Of a DNA stretch of 64,000 nucleotides, positions 51,893 to 58,803 are shown one piece after another; the first letter of the stretch is position 1, and each line of letters starts with the position of its first letter. Made by a program: the position numbers and the translations under genes. The DNA is taken from contig JACPWG010000017.1 of assembly GCA_016197205.1 (NCBI GenBank), positions 27,950-91,949 of the forward strand, written 5' to 3'. Origin of the DNA: Planctomycetota bacterium. GTDB taxonomy: Bacteria; Planctomycetota; MHYJ01; WSZJ01; JACPWG01. The notes under the pieces are model-generated. The model did not search any database, was not told the DNA's origin, and worked only from the letters and a program-made list of their open reading frames with translations.

Positions 51893-53161
51893 TCACACGG
51901 CCTGCGCGCCTTCCCGCCTTTCCGCTCCAGGCGGCGGCCGCCACGAGGGGGAGAGGATCGACCCCACCCGTTCCAACCCTCGCGGCGTCTCCGCATCCAG
52001 GGAAGCTCCAGCCGCCCCCCACCGCACGGTGAACTCTCCGAACCGGTCGTTTACGTCGTCCATCGCCCGGATCAGAGCCCTTCGCTTCCGCCATGGAGCG
52101 AAGAGATCCCCCTGGATCCCGGACTTCTCCAGATTGGTCAGGCGCACACCGAACAGCCTCACCGGGGCACGCAGCCGCAGCCCACGCAGGATCGATCGAG
52201 CCACATCGAAGATCACCTGCGAGTCGTCGATCGCTTCCGCGACAGTGCGGTGCCGCGTGAAGGTCTCGAAGTCCGGATACCGAATGGTCACCGCAATCGT
52301 TCGCCCCCCCAGGCCCGCACGTCGCGCACGACGACCCACCATCTCGGAGAGATGCAGGAGGACCCTCTCCTGGGCCACCGGCTCGGCAACATCCTCGTCG
52401 AGCGTAGTCGAGTGGCCGATGGAGGAGGGGGCCCCCTCGTCCCCCTGCGGCACCACCGGTCGGTTGTCCTCCCCCCATGCCCACCTCCGCAAATCCGCAC
52501 CCACGACGCCCAGCCGCGCCCTCAAAACGTCTTCCGGGAACGCCGCCAGTTGTCCGATGCGTTCGAGCCCCAGGACCCGAAGCACCGCGGCGGTCCGCGG
52601 CCCCACGCCACAGATCGCTTGAACCGGCAAGGGCCAGATCACCTGGGGCACGTCCGCCATCCGCACCCGCACCAGGCCGTCCGGCTTCTGGAGATCGCTC
52701 GCCAGCTTCGCGAGCACCTTGTTCGGCGCGATCCCAATCGAGCAGGTCAGGCCGACCTCGACTCGAATCCGCTCCTTGATCGCGCGGGCGATCGACTCAG
52801 GGGTCCCCCATCGCCGAAGGCTCCCGGTGACGTCCAGAAAGGCCTCGTCGATCGAAAAAACCTCCACGCACGGGGTGAACTCCTGGTAGATGCTCACCAG
52901 GCGGGCCGCCGTGTCCGCGTACTTCTCAGCATCGACCGGGACCACGACCAGCCCCGGGCAAACTCGGAGCGCCTGCCCCACGGTCATGCCGGTCCGCACC
53001 CCCCAAGGCCGGGCCTCATAGGATGCGGTCGTCACCACCGACCGCAAACCCGACCCCGCCACGGCCACGGGCTTGCCACGCAGGCGCGGGTCCGCCCGCT
53101 GCTCCACGGAGGCGAAGAAGGCATTCATGTCCGAGTGGAGGATCACCCGATCCTTGTCCAT
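51893..53161 (-). CDS. dinB: DNA polymerase IV (Y-family translesion polymerase)
   Basis: This 422-residue polymerase has catalytic acidic residues in LHSDMNAFFASVEQ and FSIDEAFLDVTG, the YEARPWGVRTGM fingers segment, the HhH region AICGVGPRTAAVLRVLG and a C-terminal little-finger domain. It copies past DNA lesions with low fidelity. A ribosome site (GGAAAGGG) precedes ATG 53161. A small gene with an SOS box and strong promoter lies 383 bp upstream on the same strand and probably shares control. The C-terminal tail of about 40 residues overlaps no other gene. Confidence 0.95.
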   Translation of the reverse strand: MDKDRVILHSDMNAFFASVEQRADPRLRGKPVAVAGSGLRSVVTTASYEARPWGVRTGMTVGQALRVCPGLVVVPVDAEKYADTAARLVSIYQEFTPCVEVFSIDEAFLDVTGSLRRWGTPESIARAIKERIRVEVGLTCSIGIAPNKVLAKLASDLQKPDGLVRVRMADVPQVIWPLPVQAICGVGPRTAAVLRVLGLERIGQLAAFPEDVLRARLGVVGADLRRWAWGEDNRPVVPQGDEGAPSSIGHSTTLDEDVAEPVAQERVLLHLSEMVGRRARRAGLGGRTIAVTIRYPDFETFTRHRTVAEAIDDSQVIFDVARSILRGLRLRAPVRLFGVRLTNLEKSGIQGDLFAPWRKRRALIRAMDDVNDRFGEFTVRWGAAGASLDAETPRGLERVGSILSPSWRPPPGAERREGAQAV

Positions 53162-53544
53162 ACGTCACCCTTTCCAGGCGGAGGCCGACCCCCATTTCAG
53201 GCGAGACGCCGGTCACGAGCGCGTCCGCGCCCAGCTCTCCGCACTCGCCTCTCCCCCGCCGCCCGGGCTAAGCCCTGCCGATGCGCCGGCGAAGTCCAGA
53301 CTTTGGGCATGGTTCAGTTCGGGTGGCGTGCGGGTGACACGGAACCTCGTTCGGACGCAGGGGCGTGCTTTGCGCCCGCCCTCTCGGCGGCACGACATCC
53401 TCCAACCACTTGCGCCGATCAAGGGCGCGCACAAGGGGCGCACCTACGACAGGCGGCCGACTGCGAGCCGTGACTCGGATTTGAACCCTGCCAAGCTTTG
53501 ACCATGTGCAGGAGAGCCCTTCACACCATCAAGCCTCCCCCACC

Positions 53545-53793
53545 TCACTCCTGCACCGCAGCCACGCGCCATACCAGCGTCCCCGCATGATAGGTGAGCT
53601 CGTAGACGCTCCCCTTTTCGTCCACAATCGAGAAATGGTGCACCCGCGCGTCCCCGTCCCTCCCGGTCCACGTGTAGGTCGATTGGGCCACCTGACGTCG
53701 CTGACCACTCCAGACGAACCACGCCGGCTGGATCTTCTTGCCCGCCCTGCCGAACACCGCACCGACCTGCACCACCTCGTTGATTTCGGTCAT
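53545..53793 (-). CDS. Small protein upstream of dinB (DUF6504-like)
   Basis: This 82-residue protein contains QPAWFVWSGQRRQV, YTWTGRDGDARVHHFSIVDE and GSVYELTYHAGTLVWRVAAV. The pattern P-x-x-FVWxGxxxxV ... F.V.D..G.xYEL...t..W.. resembles DUF6504-type proteins encoded next to translesion polymerase genes in other bacteria; this match is by eye. It sits directly behind a consensus promoter and a GAAC-N4-GTTC box. A role in damage tolerance is inference. The 380 bp between it and dinB contain no convincing gene; they include a TGGGCATGGTTCA block like an element D end. Confidence 0.7.
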   Translation of the reverse strand: MTEINEVVQVGAVFGRAGKKIQPAWFVWSGQRRQVAQSTYTWTGRDGDARVHHFSIVDEKGSVYELTYHAGTLVWRVAAVQE

Positions 53794-53817
53794 CGCGTCA
53801 CTCTGAAGCGGATAGAT

Positions 53818-53829
53818 GAACTACAGTTC
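53818..53829. promoter_or_regulatory. SOS (LexA-type) box GAAC-TACA-GTTC
   Basis: A perfect palindrome of the GAAC-N4-GTTC class, extended to TGAACTACAGTTCA (53817-53830), just downstream of the -10 box of the dinB-linked operon. This is the LexA site type of Gram-positive bacteria and some other phyla. Confidence 0.75.
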
Positions 53830-53836
53830 ACTACAT

Positions 53837-53864
53837 ATTATACGCTGCCACCTGTGATTGTCAA
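53837..53864 (-). promoter_or_regulatory. Consensus sigma70 promoter of the SOS-linked operon
   Basis: Minus-strand TTGACA (53864-53859), 16-bp spacer, TATAAT (53842-53837). Confidence 0.85.
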
Positions 53865-54116
53865 GGCGATTTCCGATGAAAATCGCCTGGCGATCCCCGC
53901 ACTTTCATCGTCGCCGGGAGGCCCCTGTGGCTCGGGTGCCTTCGCGCGTCCACCCCGGGAGGTTCTGCTCGGGGATCGGAGAGGAAAGCCGGGGAGAAAG
54001 ACCGGGCCGCTCTCGCTCTTGGCGCTCGGCGCGCTTCGTACCGCCACCCGGCTCTGAAGAAGTCCTATCCGACCGCTTTTTGACGTCGCTGCGACACGCG
54101 GTTGAAGGTCCACTAG

Positions 54117-54433
54117 TGGGGCTTCAACATCGATCCTGTGGGTGCGTCGCGGATTCAAATGTTCAAGGCTCAATGAACAAGGCTCAATCAAGACTCAATG
54201 TTCAAGGCTCGGGGAGGCCGGAGCCCCCAACGCCGATCTTCCCAGACCTGGTTCGTCAGCGGATTTCCGGAGATTCGGTCACGCACGCGAAGGAGGCGTT
54301 GAGCATTGAGTCTTGAGCATTGCTTGAACCTTGATCATCGAGAATCGAGCCTTCGTTCTCCCCCCCAGGCTTTCGAGGCGGGTCGGGGCCGCGAGAGCCA
54401 CCAAGAACCCACAGAACCTAGCTTGAAGCCCCA
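54117..54433. mobile_element. Inverted-repeat element F, copy 2
   Basis: 317 bp, the reverse complement of copy 1 (45543-45861) with few differences. Ends TGGGGCTTCAA / TTGAAGCCCCA, left flank CTAG (54113-54116), right flank CGAG (54434-54437), directly joined to element A copy 2. 53865-54110 to its left shows no convincing gene. Confidence 0.85.
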
Positions 54434-54437
54434 CGAG

Positions 54438-54538
54438 TGTCCCGTCCACGCTCATTCTGCGGGTTCGGCGGGTGCCGCGTGAAGGTTGGCGAGCCTCCGC
54501 CAGCTTCGTCGACCCTTGGAAATGGCGTAGACAGGACA
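54438..54538. mobile_element. Inverted-repeat element A, copy 2 (101 bp)
   Basis: Ends TGTCCCGTCCACGC and GCGTAGACAGGACA, flanked by CGAG and CTCG. The interior differs from copy 1, so only the ends are shared. Confidence 0.8.
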
Positions 54539-54544
54539 CTCGTG

Positions 54545-54714
54545 CTCAGTACCGACCCACGGAATTGGGTGACCAATTTGCTCGGCGACTTTGGCCGCCC
54601 GCTTGGTTGCGCTCGCTCGCCGTAGTTCTCCACTACTACGCCTCGCTCGCGCGTCTCGCGGGCGGGCAATCTTGCCATCGCCTATTGGCCAGCGACTTCC
54701 GTGGCGCGGTACTC
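54545..54714. mobile_element. Inverted-repeat element C, copy 3
   Basis: Begins CTCAGTACCGACCCACGGAA and ends TTCCGTGGCGCGGTACTCAG. Follows element A2 directly. A further short palindrome (GGACACAGATC ... TAACTGTGTTC) lies at 54731-54795. Confidence 0.75.
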
Positions 54715-54815
54715 AGTAGGCGAATTTCGGACACAGATCGTGGTCCAGACCACCTGCCAACATGGCGGGCCAAGCCAGCGATAACTGTGTTCTGACTTCG
54801 GCTACGCGCCAGTAG

Positions 54816-54942
54816 GGGCCGGTTGACCAACTTCGGACACAGTCGTCAACTCTGTCACGGCGGGTCGTAACCCATGCGGCCGTTCGCGCGGGCCGGAGGG
54901 CCGCGCCCCCAGGCAGCGCGTCTGCACTTGGTGAACGGTCCA
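54816..54942. mobile_element. Inverted-repeat element B, copy 4
   Basis: Begins GGGCCGGTTGACCAACTTCG, shares GTCACGGCGGGTCGT, ends TTGGTGAACGGTCCA before CTAA (54943-54946). On the minus strand that flank is the TTAG containing the stop of the neighbouring broken gene. Confidence 0.7.
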
Positions 54943-55775
54943 CTAATCGATCCACCGTAGCCGTTCTCGGTCGGCAGCGGCGGGGAGGACGGCTCGGTTG
55001 CGCACGACCCGGCGCCACGTCTCGAAGCGCACCTCCCGATGGTCGGGATGCCGCACGAAACCGCGCACCAGGACCTCCAGGCGTCGCACTTCCCTGCCAC
55101 GCCGCCGTCGCGACTGTCGAGGCGGATCACTTCGTCCGCGACGTGCGGCTGTCCGCCTGGACCGACCGACTCATCCCTCCGAGCGGATCGCGGGTGGGTA
55201 CGGGCGTACTCCTGGATCCGGCTGAAGTCGCTCGGCTCGACGGGAACGAAGAACCACTCCCCTTGGCGCGCGACCCTGCCGGGCCAGCGGTGCTCGGCCT
55301 CGCGAACCTCCTCGGGCAGCAAGGACCGGTGCGCGTCCGAAACGGTCTCGCCGTCCGGCACCTGCACAATGAAGAGCGTGCGCTCGTCGAACCCGCACAG
55401 ATAGTGGCGCGCCTCTTCGGGTGTCCACCGCTCGATTACCCAGTGACCGCCCCGTTGTTGAAGAACGCGCCCGCCCACCGACCGAGCGTGGCGATCCGCT
55501 TCCTCACGAGTTCGCCGAAACGTCTTCGAGACGAGCGTTTCGAAGCGCCGCCGCGGCTCTCGGACGCGGAGCACGACCTGTCGGAAGTCAGGGTGGGAGT
55601 CGAGCACGGCGAATTCCGCATCACCGGCGCCCGGCCAGCATCGGACGTATTCGCCAAGTCGCGACCGGTAAATGTCGAGTTGGAAGATGTCCGGGCTGCG
55701 GGGATCGATGGGGCCATCCAACTCCTTGAGTCACAACCCGGCCCGGCGGAAGGCGTGCGGAGTCTGGGCGAGCAT
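54943..55775 (-). pseudogene. Broken hypothetical gene: early in-frame TGA and a late frameshift
   Basis: A strong start (GAAAGGAAATCCC then ATG 55775) opens MLAQTPHAFRRAGL, then TGA at 55733-55731. The same frame continues LKELDGPIDPRSPDIFQLD through REPRRRFETLVSKTFRR and GPGGQPHVADEVIRLDSRDG. Near 55100 the frame must shift by one base to keep coding-like sequence (VEVLVRGFVRHPDHREVRF ... RERLRWID, TAG at 54945-54943). Two lesions indicate a decaying gene, though sequencing error or an alternative TTG start at 55721 could explain part. No family recognised. Confidence 0.6.
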
Positions 55776-56014
55776 GGGATTTCCTTTCGATGGATCCGGT
55801 AGGGGCTGGAAGCGGCTGCCTTCTACAGGAACGCCGAGGGTCGGCCTGGGTGCGCGGGCCCGCCGCCCGCCGATCGCAGCCTGGGCGTTCGCATCACGGC
55901 TCCCGATTCGCCCGAGAGACGCGTGCGACCGGCTTCTCGAAGCACGCACGCTGATGCAGGCGGGAAGCCCGTCTTCGATGGATGCGGCAGGGTTCATCCG
56001 GGAGGCGCCGTCGG

Positions 56015-56090
56015 TCACTCTCGGTCGCGCTCACCCTCGGTCGCGCTCACTTTCGGTCGCGGTCGCGGTCGCGCTCGCCTCGGCGAGCGA
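56015..56090. repeat. Simple-sequence tract of CGGTCGCGCTCAC units
   Basis: Imperfect tandem units (CTCGGTCGCGCTCACC, CTCGGTCGCGCTCACT, TTCGGTCGCGGTCGCGG) in the gap upstream of the TPR gene. No gene seen between 55800 and 56338. Confidence 0.6.
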
Positions 56091-56285
56091 GCCCGGGGCC
56101 TCCGTACGGCGAGAATAAAACCGCTCCGACCCTGCGGGGTTCGAGGGATCTTCGAGCGCGGGACCGGCGTCGACGGCTGATCGGACCATCCGACCACCCG
56201 CCGCGCGCGCTGTGCTCCCCGCCGCACGGCTCCTCCGCGGCCTCACGTTGGGGCATGGCCTCCAAAGCTCCCGCACCCAAATCCG

Positions 56286-56314
56286 TTGCAAAGGCCCGAT
56301 GCGGATGCTATCTT
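56286..56314 (+). promoter_or_regulatory. Promoter of the TPR membrane protein gene
   Basis: TTGCAA (56286-56291), 17-bp spacer, TATCTT (56309-56314); ATG 56339 lies 25 bases on, with GAGG before it. Confidence 0.55.
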
Positions 56315-56338
56315 CCGGACTCTTCACCTGAGGTCGCC

Positions 56339-58249
56339 ATGCCCGCTCCCGACCCCCGCAAGGCCGGCACCCGAAGGCTCGGCCCGCCCGCCGCGCCCGC
56401 GGGAAAAACCGCACGCCCTCCGGCCACGCCGGCCGGCACACCCGGCTCCGCCGGCCCCGCCGCTCCCTCTTCGGTCCCGCCTGCCCGGCCCTCGCCGACG
56501 TCCCCTCCGGGACGACCGCCCGCCACGGCCGCGCTCCGACTTTCGGATCCGTCCCCACGCGCCGGCCCCTCCGCCGTCGCCGCGGCGCGACGCGCGGCCG
56601 CGGCTTCGCCCGTCCCCGCCCCTCCCGCCGCCCGCACGAACACGACCCCGCGCTCCGGCTCCCCGGGCGCCCGAGCCGCCGCCTCGCCGCCGCCCCCCCG
56701 GGCCGACCGGGGCCCCATGATCCTCGCGGCCTGCGCCGGCGCGCTCCTCCTGGTCTCCATCGTGGTCTTCCTGCTCAAGGCCTCCCAGCGCCAGGGAACG
56801 GAGGGTTCCGGCGGCGGAGACCCCTCGAGCGTCGGCTCCGGTTCCTCCTCCCACGACGGAGCTCCCTCCGGGTCGGGAGCCACGGGCGGATCGAGCGCAG
56901 CCGCAGGCCCCGGCGCCGACGCCGCCGCGACGACCCGCCGCCGCGAAGAGGCCCGCGCCCTGCTCGAAGCCCCCAACGGCCCGACCGACCCGGCCGCCCG
57001 CAAAGCGAACTGCACCCGCGCGATCGAGCTCGATCCGAGCTACGCGCCGGCCTACTTCGAACGCGCCCGCGCCCTCCTGCGCACGCGCGAATACGCCAAA
57101 GCGGACGCGGACTTGGCCGAGGCGATCGCGCGCGACGATCGACTCGCCGGCGCCTACGAACTCCGCGCCATCCTCGCGCTCGACCTCCTCGGCGACCCCG
57201 CGTCCGCTGAAAGGGACTTCCGGAAGGTCGCAAGCCTGGATCCGAACGGCCCGCGCGGCCGTTTCGCCGATATCCTGGTCGCCTTCGCCCACGGGGACGA
57301 CCTCGACGCCGTGGAGCGCCTGGGGGAGTTCCTCAAAAAAAACTCCCGGCATGCCGACGCGCACTTGCGCCGCGCGCAGAGTCTCCTCCGGTACGGGAAC
57401 GCCGCGGAGGCCCTGCCGGAATGCGACGCGGCGATCGTCCAGGACGGGAACGACCTTCGCAACCTCATCGCCCACGTCACCCGCGCGGAGGCCCGGCGCG
57501 CGAAAGGGGAAGCGGGGGAGGCGAAGAAGGACCTCGAGAGCGCGCTGGCGCTGGATCCGCATTTCGGGCCCGCCCTGCTCCTCCGCGCCGAACTGCACGC
57601 CGCCGCCGGCGAGGACGCCGAGGTGCTCGCGGACCTGGACGCCGCGCTCGCCTCGGGCCTGGACCCCGCCCGCATACACTTGGCGCGCGGCCGGCACCAC
57701 GTCGCGAAGGGGGAGCTGGAGGCGGCGGCCGCGGACTTCCACGCGGCGGCCCAGCTCACGCCGAACGGCTACGAGCCCTACGCCGCGCTGGGGCACTTGC
57801 TCCTCAAGCAGGGAAACATGGAGCACGCCGTGGTCAACCTCGAGCGCGCGCTCAAACTCGCGCCCAAAGGCCCGAAGGCCGACGAGCTGCGGAAACGGCT
57901 CGAGATCGCGAGGAAACGGCGCGCGGTCGAGGAAATCCCGCTCAAGCTGGGCAAGGAATACGCCGCCCGCGGAGACGAGTACATCAACCTCAAGGAATAC
58001 GAAATGGCCGAGCGGGACTACCTGAAGGCGGTCGAGCTGGACCCGACGATCTCGAGCGCCTGGTACAATCTCGCGTGCATCGATTCGCTCGCAGCCCGGA
58101 TCGACCAGTCCGTGGAGCACCTGCGCAAGGCGTTCGAGAACGGGTTCAAGGACTTCAAGTGGGCGGGCGAGGACTCCGACCTGGAGAACCTCCGCAAGGA
58201 CCCGCGGTTCGCCGCGCTCTTGCAGGAGTTCAAGAAGCAAAAGGGCTAG
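56339..58249 (+). CDS. Single-pass membrane TPR protein
   Basis: This 636-residue protein starts at ATG 56339. Residues 1-120 are a Pro/Ala/Arg-rich, probably disordered cytoplasmic part. One transmembrane helix follows (MILAACAGALLLVSIVVFLL, about 123-142), then a Gly/Ser linker and 10-12 TPRs from about 195 to the end. The basic N-terminus suggests the TPR part faces the periplasm. The last repeats (YLKAVELDPTISSAWYNLAC) end in the IDQSVEHLRKAF helix seen in the other TPR proteins here. Its TAG stop lies in a CTAG that begins an element F end (58250). Confidence 0.88.
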   Translation: MPAPDPRKAGTRRLGPPAAPAGKTARPPATPAGTPGSAGPAAPSSVPPARPSPTSPPGRPPATAALRLSDPSPRAGPSAVAAARRAAAASPVPAPPAARTNTTPRSGSPGARAAASPPPPRADRGPMILAACAGALLLVSIVVFLLKASQRQGTEGSGGGDPSSVGSGSSSHDGAPSGSGATGGSSAAAGPGADAAATTRRREEARALLEAPNGPTDPAARKANCTRAIELDPSYAPAYFERARALLRTREYAKADADLAEAIARDDRLAGAYELRAILALDLLGDPASAERDFRKVASLDPNGPRGRFADILVAFAHGDDLDAVERLGEFLKKNSRHADAHLRRAQSLLRYGNAAEALPECDAAIVQDGNDLRNLIAHVTRAEARRAKGEAGEAKKDLESALALDPHFGPALLLRAELHAAAGEDAEVLADLDAALASGLDPARIHLARGRHHVAKGELEAAAADFHAAAQLTPNGYEPYAALGHLLLKQGNMEHAVVNLERALKLAPKGPKADELRKRLEIARKRRAVEEIPLKLGKEYAARGDEYINLKEYEMAERDYLKAVELDPTISSAWYNLACIDSLAARIDQSVEHLRKAFENGFKDFKWAGEDSDLENLRKDPRFAALLQEFKKQKG

Positions 58250-58263
58250 TGGGGCTTCAGTTT
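58250..58263. repeat. Left-end fragment of element F at a stop codon
   Basis: CTAG then TGGGGCTTCAG, matching the ends of 45543 and 54117. The matching right end is not present; element H copy 3 begins within a few bases. Confidence 0.6.
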
Positions 58264-58268
58264 TGTTT

Positions 58269-58536
58269 CAACAAGCCAAAGTGAAGCCAAAGTCGATCTC
58301 TCCGTCCGTTGCCAGAGATGATCGCCGGTAGAGGACGATGGACTCAGCGCCCGGCCTCTGCGTCTCCGCGTCTCTGTGTAAAAGTCTCGCGTTCGAGCCA
58401 CACGGCCGGGCCGAGTTTCAAATTGCAAAAAGTCAAATCTCAAATCTCAAATTTCGCCCGCGTCTAGCTGGGACGCAGAGCCAGGATCCAGGCATTTGCC
58501 GACGTCGGTCGAGTTTAGCCTCAGTTCGGGTTGTTG
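58269..58536. mobile_element. Inverted-repeat element H, copy 3 (most complete)
   Basis: About 268 bp with imperfect ends CAACAAGCCAAAGTGAAGCC / AGCCTCAGTTCGGGTTGTTG. The interior matches copies 1 and 2 in reverse orientation (GCGTCTCCGCGTCTCTGTGT, TTTCAAATTGCAAAAAGTC). Confidence 0.75.
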
Positions 58537-58655
58537 ATCCTGAATGCCAGAAACGTCCTCGATGGCTCGCAAGCCCTTTCCGGAGTTCAGGTCATGTCCC
58601 CGTCTTGCTCCCCTTGAGCGGGCGAAGGTTGTTACCCCGGTTTGAACCATGCCCG
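58536..58655. mobile_element. Inverted-repeat element D, copy 2 (left end missing)
   Basis: Matches the right three quarters of 43383-43539 (TCGATGGCTCGCAAGCCCTT, GGGCGAAGGTTGTTACCCCG), ending CCATGCCCG. It follows element H directly. A CCGCTCCCTCACGGTC repeat lies at 58715-58745. Confidence 0.75.
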
Positions 58656-58803
58656 GAATGGACTGTCGAACACGGGTGTCGGGGGGATCGAACCCGGAGT
58701 CGCGCCCGGACGCGCCGAGGCCGCTCCCTCACGGTCGCGGTTCCGTGACGGCGTAGGGGCCTTGCGAGCACCGATCCGCCAGAGTTCAGCGAGGAGGTCG
58801 GGC

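Noticed and set aside
53444..53500. T-arm-like GGTTCAAATCC on the minus strand, possible tRNA
   Set aside because: The adjoining T-stem does not pair and no acceptor, D or anticodon arm can be drawn.
53213..53722. Minus-strand frames between dinB and the small upstream gene
   Set aside because: Low-quality composition, no ribosome site, and overlap with the better-supported 82-residue gene.
55730..55734. TGA in the broken gene as a second selenocysteine codon
   Set aside because: No redox motif around it and no hairpin in the following 40 bases; the gene also has a frameshift.
58670..58700. GATCGAACCCGGAG as part of a tRNA
   Set aside because: No cloverleaf around it; it lies between repeats upstream of the kinase gene.
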